Origin: Rattus norvegicus
Lineage: Eukaryota; Chordata; Mammalia; Rodentia; Muridae
DNA: 64,000 nt
NCBI RefSeq assembly: GCF_036323735.1
Contig: NC_086036.1
Coordinates: forward strand, 18,890,064-18,954,063
Direction of reading: 5' to 3'
Under the pieces are notes generated by a model. It saw only the letters and a list, made by a program, of their open reading frames with translations, had not been told where the DNA came from and ran no database searches. Both the position numbers and the translations under genes were made by a program. This document shows positions 24,092 through 35,807 of this stretch, piece by piece. The stretch's first letter is position 1. Each line of letters opens with the position of its first letter.

Positions 24092-24092
<1 letters not shown>

Positions 24093-24132
24093 CTCAGTTA
24101 ACAACAAGTAATCAAGTCCTTGTTGTTCCTGT

Positions 24133-24740
24133 AAGAAAGATCCTGTCAAAGTTTAGAAAAGAGGCAGAAGAAATACCCATTCAGAGCCTGCCCCACATGT
24201 GGCCCATACATATACAGCCACCAAACTAGATAAGATGGATGAAACAAAGAAGTGCAGGCTGATAGGAACTGGATGTAGATCTCTCCTGAGAGACACAGCC
24301 AGAATACAGCAAATACAGAGGTGAATGCCATCATTAAACCACTGAACTGAGAACGGGACCCCCATTGAAGGAATCTTAGAAAGGACTGAAAGAGCTTGAA
24401 GGGGCTTGAGACCCCGTATGAACAACAATGCCAACCAATCAGAGCTTCCAGGGACTAAGCCAGTATCCAAAAACTATACATTGACTGACCCTGGGCTCCA
24501 ACCCTCATAGGTAGCAATGAACAGCCTACTAAGATCACCAGTGGAAGGGGAAGCCTTTGGTCCTGCCAAGACTGAACCCCCAGTGATCATGATTGTTGTG
24601 GGGAGGGCGGTAATGGGGGGAAGATGGGGAAGGGAAACATAGAGAAGGGGAGGGGGAGGTTAGGGGGATGTTGGCCCAGAAAATGGGAAAGGGAATAACA
24701 GTCAAATGCAAGTAAGACATTCCCAAGTTAATAAAGATGA

Positions 24741-24801
<61 letters not shown>

Positions 24802-24808
24802 CCTGCCA
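24133..24808 (+). mobile_element. 5'-truncated L1 3'UTR with TSDs and GAAA tail
   Basis: The body at 24149-24792 is homologous to the young L1 3'UTR (46390-46990), including the G-rich tract and GTTAATAAAGATG. The tail has become a GAAA microsatellite (about 24738-24800). It is flanked by TSDs AAGAAAGATCCTGTCA at 24133-24148 and AAGAAAGATCCTGCCA at 24793-24808. Confidence 0.92.
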
Positions 24809-26234
24809 TCAACCATTACACAAACAAAATAAAGACCACTCTGTGAACAGTCAGGGAATTTCCTCTTGTCATCTCTACTATCATGTCAAGGGTCAACTTC
24901 AGCTTGGAGAGGAGGTCCTAAGATAAGGGTTGGCTGGGAGCTGTGAAAACAAATGATTCAAAAGTCAAATTATGGATCCCAACTTATGGCTATGCTCTAT
25001 TCAAGGCAGCTTGCCAGCCTGCTTTCTCTCTGTCCTGCTTTCTTTCTCTCTGATCAGCTTTTTCTGAAAATCTCCTGAGAGCTTTCTTTGTGTTCTCCTG
25101 GACACAATTCTCCAAGCCTTTCTTTCTTGCTAGTCTAAAAAATTCTTTGAATAGCTCATCTCTTGCAGATCATAAGCCCAGTCTTTTATTTTACATATTA
25201 ATCCAGTCATTTCCTCCATATTTTCTTCTGATTATCCTGTGAATCAGCATCATGTGACCATAGTTCTTTAATCCTTAGGTGACAGCAAGCATTCATTTCC
25301 TTTTAAAATTTCAAAAGAACTCAGAGATCTGCCTGCCTCTGTTAAGCACAGATTCTAAGCTGATGCTGGATGGGATGCTGTCCTGAAATTTCCATTTCTC
25401 CCCCTTCTGGGCCTAACCTTGCCTGTTCCTGGCTGATCCTGAGCTCAAGCATTTGTTTGCCTTTATAAGCATAAACAAAAACCCATAGCTGGGTGGGATC
25501 ACCTACTATAACCACTTCATATATCTCTTTTTATCTTTTAGTATCCTTCTGACATATTGGCTTATACTGTAATTGCTTTCCTTCCATTAGATTTATGAAG
25601 TGTCTCATATAATTCATACTACATCCTTATTTTTTAAATTGTTGAGAAATTTTCAAAATTTCAAAGCCATGTTTTTAAAGTTATTTCCACAGACTTAAGG
25701 GATGTTTTGAATATCCCAGTATTTAACATTTTTCTAAGACATTAGCCACAGTTTAACATCCTAGACTAGTGTGTCTGATTTATCATGGAATCATTACCTT
25801 TAACAGTGAGGACATTCCTTAGAGGAACATGAAAATATGTACATTAATATACAAACTAGTCTAATGTCTAGAGTAGCCATAGACACTCATGAAGGCTCAC
25901 TTCTGCTGGCCCTGTCCCAGGGGCAGGAACCATGTCATTCTGTCCCCACCAATCCCATTCCAGACCTGGCACTCTCAGCCTGAGAGAGAAGGCTGGTGGT
26001 GCTGCTTGATTCATGAATTTTCTATTTGTAAAAACTCTGGAACTTTTACTAATTTTAGAGTTTTACATTTATGTTACACAATTCACAGGTGCCTGGGACA
26101 AAAGCAATACTGGCCATGCCTTTCTGAGAGTATTTGAAGCCAGCTTTGAAGACTTCTATATTCATGTGTCTTTACTTTATAAAGACCAAAGACAAAACCC
26201 AAAACTATTCCAGTCTTATTTTATTACACAGGCT
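24809..26234. other. Non-coding DNA with possible old repeat debris
   Basis: A short segment at 25315-25345 (CAGAGATCTGCCTGCCTCTG) resembles antisense B1, but the surrounding sequence does not extend the match. Nothing else could be assigned. Confidence 0.4.
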
Positions 26235-26837
26235 GGGATGAATTCCAGGGTTGAAAAAGGAGGTTGGGACTCCCATATCCCATGGGAGAGAGAGCTGAAC
26301 ACCCAGACTTGCAGGGAATTCTGAGACTGCAGCACAGACTGCCACTTCTTCCCACATTTGCTCACATCCCTGGCCCAAGAGGACACTGCATAGTGCCTCT
26401 GGACACAGGAATATAGGAGCAACCAGCTACAGGAGCTCCAATGTCTAGGTCTGCCCCTAGAACTGAACTGAACAGCTCCCTACACCCAAATCCCATGAAT
26501 GGGGGGAGATCTAGACCCTCAGAAGTCCAGACACTCCTGAGAAACTAGAGGACAATACTCTCTTCCCACATCCCTGATTCAAGAGGAATGCACCTCATAC
26601 CATCAGTGGCCCCTGAGCACAGGGAACTAGTAGTAGTAGGAGCAGGGACCACACAGTTGCTGCCCTCACCAAGAGCTGAAAGGCAGCTGCAAGGAGAAAC
26701 TATGTGCCTAAGAGCAGAACACTCTGTTCCCAGAAAGAAAACAGGAATACAGGTCTACAGGAGCACTGACACACAGGCCTACAGGAAAGTCAAGCCACCA
26801 TCAGAAGCAGCAAGACAAACTAACATCAGAGACAACC

Positions 26838-27953
26838 TGATGGTGAAAGGCAAGCACAGTAACAGAAGAAACAGAAATGAAGACTACTTGGCATGATCAG
26901 AGTGCAGTTCCCCCAGCAAAGCAAACACTGGATATCCAAACACACTGGAAAAGCAAGATTTAGATTAAACACCATATTTTATGATGATGATGGAGGACTT
27001 TAAGAAGGAAATAAATAACTCCCTTAAAGAAATGCAGGACAAAACAAGTAAATAAGTAGAAGCCTTTAAAGAGGTAACACGAAAATCCCTTAAAGAATTA
27101 CAGAAAAACACAACCAAATGGGAGAAGGAAATGAACAAAACCATCCAGGAGTTAAAATTGGAATTAGAAACAATAAAGAAAACATAAATGGAGACAACCC
27201 TGGAGATAGAAAACCAAGGGAAGAGATCCGGAGTCATAGATGTGAGCATCATGAATAAAATACAAGAAATAGAAGAGAGAACCTCAGGAGCAGGATACAT
27301 CCACACAACTGTGAAAGATAATGTAAAACAGAAAACATCCACACAACTGTGAAAGATAATGTAAAACAGAAAAAAGCTCCTAACCCAAAACATCCAGGAT
27401 ATCCAGGACACAAAGAGAAGGTCAAACCTAAGGATAATAGGTACTGAAGAGTGAAGACTCCCAACTTAAATGTCCAGTAAATGTCTTCAACAAAATTATA
27501 AAAGGAAACTTCCCTAATCTAAAGAAAGTGTTGCCCATAAACATATAAGCAGCCTACAGAACTCCAAATAGATTGGATCAGAAATTCCTCCACTCACATA
27601 ATAGTCAAAACACCAAATGCACAAAACAAAGAATATTAAAAACAGTGAAGGAAAAAGGTCAAGTAACATATAAAGGCAGACATGTCATAATTACACTAGA
27701 CTTCTCACCAGAGACTGTGAAAGCCAGAAGATCCTGGACAGATGTCGTACAGACCCTAAGAAAACACAAATCCCAGTTCAGGCTACTATATCCAGCAAAA
27801 CTCTCAAATACCATTGAGGGAGAAACCAAGATATCCCATGACAAAACCAAATTTACACAATATCTTTCTATAAATCCAGTCCCACAATGGATAATAAGTG
27901 GAAAACTCCAACACAAGGAGAAAAACTACACTATACAGAAAGCAAGAATATAA
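26838..27953 (+). pseudogene. L1 ORF1 remnant
   Basis: Begins with an ATG in the same context as the intact ORF1s but meets a TGA about 19 codons in, and has further stops and frameshifts. A 38-bp perfect tandem duplication at 27297-27372 adds a further disruption. The last 127 codons (27573-27953), covering the C-terminal domain (RRSWTDVVQTL, LLYPAKLS), remain open. It cannot encode a working ORF1p. Confidence 0.9.
27297..27372 (+). repeat. 38-bp perfect tandem duplication inside the L1 ORF1 remnant
   Basis: Two adjacent identical 38-bp units start at 27297 and 27335 (each begins ACATCCACACAACTGTG). The young L1 has one corresponding unit near 41770-41803, so this is a private event in this copy. 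Confidence 0.95.
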
Positions 27954-28008
27954 TCTCCTTGCAATGAAACCAAAAGAGAGACACACAAACATAATCCCAC
28001 CTACAAAT

Positions 28009-31000
28009 ATGAAAATAACAGGAAGCAGCAATCAGTATTCCTTAATATCTCTCATCCTCAGTGAACTCAATTCCCCAATAAAGAGACATAGATTAACAGA
28101 CTGGATACATCAAGAGGACCCAGCATACAGGAAACACACCTCAAAGACAAAGACAGACAAAAACTCAGAGTAAAAGGCTAGAAAACCACTATCCAGTCAA
28201 ATGATCCAAAGAAGAAAGCTGGAGTACCCCTTCTAAAAGATAAGGAAGGATACTTCATGTTCATCAAAGGAAAAATCCACCAAAATGAACTACCAATCCT
28301 AAAAATCTATTCTCCAAATACAAGGCCACCTACATTCATATAAAAAGCTCAAAAGCTCAAAGTACACATTCCACCTCGAACAATAATAATAGGAGATTTC
28401 ATTACCTCACTCTAATCAATGAACAGATCATGGAAACAGAAATTAAACAGAGACATAGAGAAACTAACAGAAGTTATGAATCAAATGGACTTAATGGCTA
28501 TTTATAGAACATTCCATTCTAAAACAAAAGGATATACTTTCTTCTCAACACCTCATGGTACCTTCTCCAAAACTGACCATATAATTGGTCACAAAGTAGC
28601 CCTCAACAGATACAGAAAGATTGAAATAATCCCATGCATCCTATCAGATCACAACAGACTAAGTCTGGTCTTCAATAACAACAACAACTGCAGAATGCCC
28701 ACATATACATGGAAGAAAAACAATGCTGTACTCAATGATAACTTGGTCAAGGAAGAAATAAAGAAATTAAAGACTTCTTAGAATTTAATGAAAAGGAAAG
28801 TACATCATACCCAAACTTATGGGACATGATGAAAGCTGTGCTAAGAGGAAAACTCATAGCTCTGAGTGCCTGCAGAAAGAAACAGGAGAGAGCATACATT
28901 AGCAGCTTGACAGCATATCTGAAAGCTCTAGAACAAAAAGAAGCAAATACACCCAAGAGAGGTAGAAGGCAGAAAATAATCAACCGCAGGGCTGAAATCA
29001 ACCAAGTAGAAACAAAAAGAACAAACCAAGGACTGTTCCTTGAGAAAATCAACAAGATAGATAAACCCTTAGCCAGACTAACCAGAGGGCACAGAGTGTG
29101 TGTCCAAATTAACAAAATCAGAAATGAAAAGAAAGGTATTACAACAGAATAAGAGGAAATTCAATAAATCATCAGATCCTACTACAAAAGCCTATATTAA
29201 ATAAAAACAGGAAAGTCTGGATGAAATGGACAATTTCCTAGACAAATACCAGGCACCAAAGTTAAATCAGGAACAGATAAACCATCCAAATAACCCCATA
29301 ACTCCTCAAGAAATAGAGCAGACATTAAAAGTCTCCCAACCAAAAAGAGCACAGGGCCAGATGGGTTTAGTGCAGAATTCTATCAGACCTTCATAGAAGG
29401 CCTCATACCAATACTGTCCAAACTATTCCACAAAATAGAAATAGACAGAGCACTACAAAATTCCTTCTATGAAGTCACAATTGATCTTATACTTAAACCA
29501 CACAAAGATGCAACAAAGAAAGAGAACTTCAGACCAATTTCCCTTTTGAATATTGATGCAAGTATACTAAATAAAATTCTCCACACCAGGGGCTGGGGAT
29601 TTAGCTCAGTGGTAGAGCGCTTACCTAGGAAGCACAAGGCCCTGGGTTCGGTCCCCAGCTCCGGAAAAAAGAAAAAAAAAAAAGAACCAAAAAAAATTCT
29701 CCACACCAGATCAAAGAACACATCAAAACAATTATCCATCTTGATCAAGTAGTCTTCATCTCAGGTATGAAGGGATGGTTCAATATACAGAAATCCATCA
29801 ATGTAATCCACTATATAAACAAACTCAAAGATAAAAACCACATGATCATTTCATTAGATGCTGAGGAAACACTTGACAAATACAACACCCCTTCATGATA
29901 AAAGTCTTGGAAGGAACATGAATTCAAGGCCCATACCTAAACATAGTAAAAAGAGATAATAGCAAACCAGTGGCTAACATCAAACTAAATGGAGAGAAAC
30001 TTGAAACAATCCTACTACAATCAGTGATTAGACAAGGCTGCCCACTCTCTCCCTATTTACTCAATATAGTTCTTGAAGTCCTAGTCAGAGAAATCAGACA
30101 ACAAAAGGAGGTCAAAGAGATATAAATTGGAAAGGAAGAAGTCAAAATATCATTATTTGCAGATGATATGATAGTATACTGAAGTGACCCAAAAAGTTCA
30201 ACCCGAGAACTACTAAGCCTGGTAAACAATTTCAGCAAAGTAGGTGGGTATAAAATTAACTCAAACAAATAGTAGCCTTCCTCTACTTAAAGGATAAACA
30301 GGCTGGGAAAGAAATTAGGGAAATGACAACCTTCGTACTAGTCCCAAATAATATAAAATACCTCAGTATGACTTTAACTAACAAGTGAAAGATCTCTATG
30401 ATAAGAAATTCAAGTCTCTGAAGAAAGAAATTGAAGAAGATCTCAGAAGATGGAAAGACCTCCTATGCTCATTAATTGGCAGGATTAATATATCAAAACT
30501 GGCCATTTTATCAAGAGCAACTGACAGATTCTAAGCAATCTCCATTGAAATTCCAATTCAATTCTTCATAGAGTTAGAAAGAACCATTTGCAAATTCATT
30601 TAGAATAACAAAAACCCCAGGATCGTTAAAACTGTCCTCAACAATAAAAGGACGTCTGGGGTAATCACCATCTCTGACCTATTACAGACCAATAGTGATA
30701 AAAATTGTATACTATTGTTACAGAGACACGCAGATAGATCAGTGGAATAGAACTGAAGACCCAGAAATGAACCCATACACCTATGGTCACTTGATTTTTG
30801 ACAAAGGAGCCAAAACCATCCAATGGACAAAAGATAGCGTTTTCAACAAATGGTGCTGGTTCAACTGGAGGTCAGCATGTAGAAGAACGCAAATTGACCC
30901 ATTCTTTTTGCCCTGAAAAAACCATCAGTCCAAGTGGATCAAGAACCTCCACATCAAACCAGATACACTCAAACTAATAGAAGAAAAATTGGGAAGAGTC

Positions 31001-31835
31001 TCAAACACATGGGCACTGGAGAAACAGAACATCAATGGCTTCTGCTCTAACATCAAGAATTGACAAGTGGGACCTCATAAAAGTGCAAAGTTTCTGTAAG
31101 GAAAAGGACATGATTAGGAGAAAATGGCAACCAAAAGATTGGGAAAAGATCTTTATCAATCCTACATCTGATAGAGGGCTAACATCCAAAATATACAAAG
31201 AACTCACGAAGTTAGACTGCAGAACCAAATAACCCTATTAAAATGGGGTTCAGAGCTAAACAAAAAATTCACAGCTGAGGAATATCGAAAGACTCAGAAG
31301 CACCTAAAGAAATGTTCAACGTCCTTAGTCATCAAGAAGATGCAAATCAAAACAACCCTGAGAATCCACCTCACACCAGTCAGAATAGCTCAGATCAAAA
31401 ACTCAGGTGACAGCAAATGCTGGCAAGGATGTGGAGAAAGAGAAATACTTCTTTGTTGGTGAGGTTGCAAACAGGTACAACCTCTCTGGAAATCAGTGTG
31501 GAGTTTCCTCACAAAATTGGGCATTGCACTACCTCTCCTGGGCATAAACCCAAAAAAATGCTCCAACATACAACAAAGACACATGCTCCACTATATTCAT
31601 AACTGTGTTATTTGTAATAGCCAGAAGCTAGAATGAACCCAGATGTCCTTCAACAGAGGAATGGATAGAGAAAATGTGGTACATCTACACAATGATGTAC
31701 TATTCAGCTATCAAAACAATGACTTCATGAAATTCCTAGGCAAATGGCTAGAACTACAAAATATCATCCTGAGTGAGGTAACTCAAACAAAGAAAAACAC
31801 ACATGGTATACATTCATTGATAAGTGGATATAAGC
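28009..31835 (+). pseudogene. L1 ORF2 remnant
   Basis: Homologous along its length to the ORF2 at 42452-46279, but with many stops and frameshifts. Recognisable parts include endonuclease-domain sequence, a reverse transcriptase segment with the FADD codons near 30158-30169 (followed within five codons by a TGA), and a C-terminal region. The ORF2 stop position seen in the young copy reads as a Lys codon here. It is interrupted by an ID SINE at 29590-29692 and is non-functional. Confidence 0.9.
29573..29709 (+). mobile_element. ID SINE with TSDs, inserted in an L1
   Basis: The ID core at 29590-29665 begins GGGGCTGGGGATTTAGCTCA and includes the Pol III A box (TAGCTCAGTGGTAGAGCG) and B box (GGTTCGGTCCCC). 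An A-rich tail follows. TSDs AAAATTCTCCACACCAG lie at 29573-29589 and 29693-29709. ID elements derive from BC1 RNA and are especially abundant in rat. The perfect TSD implies a recent insertion. Confidence 0.97.
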
Positions 31836-32581
31836 CCAAATGCTCGAATTACCCAAGTTCCAATGCATAGACACATGAAACTCAAGAAGGGTGATCAAAA
31901 TGTTGGTGCTTCACCCCTTCTTAAACAGGGGAACAAAAATATCCATAGGTGGGGATAGGAAGGCAAAGTTTACAGCAGAGACTGAAGGAACAGCCATTCA
32001 GAGTGTGTCCCACATGTGGCCCTTATATATACAGCCATCAAACCTGGATAAGTTGGATGAAGCTAAGAAGTGCAGGAATTGGATATAGATCTCTCCTGAG
32101 AGACACAGCCAGAGCATGTCAAATACAGAGGCACATGCTAGCAGCAAACCACTGAACTGAGGACGGGACCCTTGTTGGAGGAATTAGAAAAAGGTCTGAA
32201 AGAGCTGAAGGGGTTTACAAGCCCGTAAGAACATCAATGACAACCAACCAGAGCTTACAGGGACTAAACCACTACCCAAAGACTATACATGCACTGACCC
32301 TGGGCTTCAACTGGTTATGCAGCAGTGAATAGCCTTGTTGGGGCACCAGTGGAAGGGGAAGCCTTTGGTCCTACCAAGATTAAACCCCCAGTGTAGGGGA
32401 TTGTTGTGGGGCTGGTAAGGCAGAGGTGGATGTGGAAGGGAACAACCTTATAGAAGGGGAGAAAGAGAGGTTAGGGCGTTGATGGGCAGTAAACTGGCAA
32501 AGGGAACAACATTTGAAATGTAAATAAGGAGTACCCAATTTTTAAAACAATATGGAAATATCAATAAATAAAAGAAGAGGG

Positions 32582-32766
32582 GTTGAAGCTGAAAAGATAG
32601 CTCAGTGGTTAGAATAAGCATGTAGCTGACTCAAGTTTACCTCCTGGCACACACATTGTGTGTCTCAGAAGTACGTGGAATTCCAAGTCTTTTGTTATCT
32701 GTTGGCACAGAAGCACATGCCCAAACCCACACTTAGACATATACACACATGCACAGAGTTAAAATA
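32582..32766 (+). mobile_element. B3-type SINE
   Basis: Head GAAAAGATAGCTCAGTGG, then GACTCAAGTTTACCTCCTGG, a TGTGTGTCTCAGAAGTACG segment, GGAATTCCAAGTC, and a CA-rich 3' part with ACACACATGCACAGAG. This is a moderately diverged tRNA-derived rodent SINE, just 3' of the old L1. Confidence 0.8.
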
Positions 32767-33305
32767 ATAGAAATTTGATTAATTAAGTTTTTTGTTTAAT
32801 AAGCAGATTTTTAGACATATTTATGGCATGTGTGATGTATCCTAAGTTACTCATGTAGGCATTGAACACTCCTGATTTCCCTGTGCAATGGAAATTTTGT
32901 GTTAGATACAAAGTATGCCCACACAAAGCAACACTGCTGTGTTATCCTGTCATATAACACCATATTAGCCATTTTAAAGATTTGCAATCTGTCATTCTCT
33001 GGGATTCTGTTAAGTGTAAGCAAGACTGTATGCTGTAAAAATGAACACTAGTGATGTCAAAATGAGGGAAAAGGTCATGACAACCAAGTAGATACATAAT
33101 GTCGGAAATAGGTACCAACTGTCAAGAAAATAGCCACACATTCCAAAGTATTTAAGCAAGTTGAAAAGGTTTACTTTTGCAGACGATTAAGTAGCCTTCC
33201 TAAATAAGGTTAGCAAGCATACCAGCCTGGATCCTGCTGAGTTGTAATTCATAACATAAGGGGTCTGGTACCTCATGCTGTGTGGTCACAACTCTGTCTC
33301 ACATT
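32767..33305. other. Unique non-coding DNA
   Basis: No feature recognised. Confidence 0.5.
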
Positions 33306-33388
33306 CTGATGCCATTTTCTTATATTTTTGGTTGTGAGCCTAGCCTTTAACGGCTGAGCCATCTCTCCAGCCCCTGATGCCATTTTCT
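33306..33388 (-). mobile_element. Very short B2-type SINE unit with TSDs
   Basis: Only 53 bp (33321-33373). Read on the minus strand it is the B2-like head GGGCTGGAGAGATGGCTCAG followed by a short stretch ending in AACCAAAAATATA. It is flanked by perfect 15-bp duplications CTGATGCCATTTTCT at 33306-33320 and 33374-33388. I recall similar short units as recurrent in rat, but the name is not certain. Confidence 0.88.
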
Positions 33389-33743
33389 AAGACAGAGGTT
33401 CATATTTTCCAAGGAAAAAAATGAAACTTCAGCATATATTTACACTCAAGAAGTACTGACTCTAGAAGAATTTTAATTCATTTACAATTTAATTATTGTT
33501 TGTTAAAAGGGAGTTTTGTATCATTTAACCCTTTCCTATGAAAGAGAGTACAGTTTGTTTTCATTTTCCCCTAATGTGGCTTTGGTCAGTAGAAACAACC
33601 CCCTGGCCCAGAATATTACTTATGCTCAACTCAGTCCTGGCTTTTTGTCCCACAGTGCATTCCGTATGTGTCTCATGAACTTCTGTTGTTCTAAACCCAT
33701 TTTAAACTATCTTTCAATGGATAAATCTAAGTAATATATTACT

Positions 33744-34226
33744 ATATTGAAAGACCCTAAGGGCTTTCACCAACCTTACACCCACCCACCTCAGGTCAAG
33801 GCTAGGTCATGTTCCACCCACAATCCTTGGGAAAAGCAGAAACGTCCTTGAAAAACCACAGAATGTACTGACTGATAGTCACTTGACCCTCTGGTCCCAT
33901 ATGGAGTTCGAATGAATGTCCTAATCAGCCCATGCTTGCTAGCCAATAGATTTAAAGATCAATATGCTTAGGCAAAAATTTAAACTGTAACTTTGCTAAT
34001 GTAATCTCTGCCCCTAAAAATATAAAAATTGCTTGTTTTAGCCATTTGGGGTCATCTTCAAGCCACTTGCCATGAGGGAGTGATTAAGAGTGGACCCCTA
34101 CGTGCTAGAAAATAAACCTCTTGCATTTACATTGAACTCCATTCTGATTGAACTCCATTCTCCTGTCTCACTTGGGACCGGGAGAGGGGGTCTCCTGGTA
34201 AAGACTCACTCTGAGTCTTACAATAT
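33744..34226 (+). mobile_element. Solo LTR of an endogenous retrovirus (class I-like)
   Basis: The 475-bp unit at 33748-34222 starts TGAAAGACCC and ends GAGTCTTACA, an imperfect terminal inverted repeat with TG...CA ends. It is flanked by 4-bp ATAT duplications (33744-33747, 34223-34226). Internal signals in LTR order are CCAAT at 33943-33947, TATAAAAA at 34021-34028 and AATAAA at 34111-34116. A 16-bp near-perfect tandem repeat follows at 34131-34162. The 4-bp TSD suits gammaretrovirus-like ERVs, but ATAT in AT-rich DNA is weak evidence. No internal viral genes remain, as expected after LTR-LTR recombination. Confidence 0.8.
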
Positions 34227-35047
34227 AACTAAACATAAATCCGTTATACAGTAGAAAATTTTTATTAATTTATGCTCATTCGAACACACATTCCTTCTGC
34301 ATTTTAGGGTACTCATTGTTTTATTTCCAGATTTCCTTGGGATTCTCCCCTAATTCATTTGATTAGAATTATCATTGATTTAATAAATATTACATGAGTT
34401 ATATTCAGCTAAACTAATAGTCTTAATTTGGTTGTTTGCATTTTATATGAGGTTTGAATTTAAGTAAAACTAAGCAAAACAAAGAAATATGAATTCAAAT
34501 GGAAAAATACTAAGTCATTCAGGAGAAAAAATATTACAAAAGGACAAGGGTACAGGGAGATCATTAAAGGGAATTAGAATTAAATGAAGGAAGAAGCAAG
34601 GCTATCTGGGAGCAACATGAATCAGCCTCTACTCATGACATAATCTAACTGTAAAAACTATAATGTGGTGACTGAGAGATGGCACATGTTTGTTTGTTTC
34701 CATACCCTTGCATGCAATGTCTAACATGTTTTGTCTTCTTAGTTCCTAGAAAAATCCTTCATGAACTTCCCCAGTTCACAGTGATCCTGGTTTCAAGTAA
34801 CTGAGGGAGTTCTTTCCCTTTCTTACCATTGCAATGGAACTTGTAATAACTCTGAACTCCCCTTTCGTGTTCTGGACTTATTTGTTGTCTTCTTAAAGAA
34901 ACTGTTGTGATGCTTTACTGACTCAGCACATTTTATAGGTTGGTGCCTTAGTGTTTTACCACTATATTCTGAGAAATGTCAAAGATAAACCTAACTGAGA
35001 AGTACAAATACTTGAACTTTGAAAAAAATAAGAAGACTATATCTTGG
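34227..35047. other. Unique non-coding DNA
   Basis: No recognisable exon or repeat. Confidence 0.5.
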
Positions 35048-35250
35048 AAATGGGCATCAGGGCCAAAGAAATGGTTCAGTTGGTAAAATCTTTTCACTAA
35101 GACTGGTACCCTGAGTTCAGTACCCAAAATCTACTTAGTAGAAGGGAAGAATCTACTTCACAAGATGTCCTCTGATTTCCACAAGCGTGGAATCAAATAA
35201 TGCCCCATACATATATAAATAAGTAAATAAACAAATCAATGAATAAATGT
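35048..35250 (+). mobile_element. B4/RSINE1-type SINE
   Basis: Head GGGCCAAAGAAATGGTTCAG, then CCTGAGTTCAGTACCC, ACAAGATGTCCTCTGATTTC, CCACAAGCGTGG and an AAATAAGTAAATAAAC tail: the order of an RSINE1/B4-type tRNA-derived SINE. Moderately diverged. Confidence 0.75.
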
Positions 35251-35315
35251 TATTACAATTAATTTACAATTATCAATGTGTGAAAAAATGTTTTCAATGC
35301 AAATTCTTTATTGAA

Positions 35316-35338
35316 TGTGTGTGTGTGTGTGTGTGTGA
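35316..35338. repeat. GT microsatellite
   Basis: About 11 GT units. Confidence 0.9.
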
Positions 35339-35714
35339 GTATGTGTACGAGCATTTGTATATAAAGGAAGCTGTAGAGAGGAGAAAGACAGAAAGAAAAG
35401 AGGCATAGTCTAATCTTAGACAAGACTATATTTATTCACACAGAGAGAGAGTATACCTTGCATTCCATGTGAGTAGATGGCCAAAATACCTACAGGTAAA
35501 AATGAGATGTAACTCCTTATCAGAACCAAAATGGGCTGACAAGGGAAACTAGGAAGTCTAGTATTTCAGTACAAAAGTATCACTTTGACTAATTCACTTG
35601 AGTTGATTAATAAACAAAGTACAAAATAAGTCAGAATAACTGGGCTACTGGACAGTTATCTGGAAAATCTCAAAATGTTTTCAAAATACTAAAATTTAGT
35701 TCTCTTAGTTTGGA

Positions 35715-35757
35715 TCTGTCTGTCTCTCTGTCTCTATCTCTGTCTCTCTGTCTCTCT

Positions 35758-35807
<50 letters not shown>
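35715..35807. repeat. CT/CTGT then GT microsatellite
   Basis: CTGT and CT units followed by GT units in the same strand register, like the longer tract at 9876-10204. Confidence 0.92.

Larger units (their letters stand above)
26235..32570 (+). mobile_element. Old near-full-length L1, decayed
   Basis: Plus-strand L1 with 5'UTR (about 26235-26837), ORF1 remnant (26838-27953), ORF2 remnant (28009-about 31835) and 3'UTR with A-rich end (to about 32570). All parts are homologous to the young copy at 40614-46995, with many substitutions, stops and small indels. An ID SINE interrupts ORF2 at 29590. Both outer ends are approximate, and no TSD was found. Confidence 0.93.

Noticed and set aside
24001..24120. 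Possible CRISPR-like or satellite array at the GATA repeat
   Set aside because: Simple tetranucleotide repeat without spacers, in a mammalian genome.
29590..29665. A tRNA-like gene with A and B boxes
   Set aside because: It is the tRNA-Ala-derived head of an ID SINE, with TSDs and an A-rich tail. It is not a functional tRNA.
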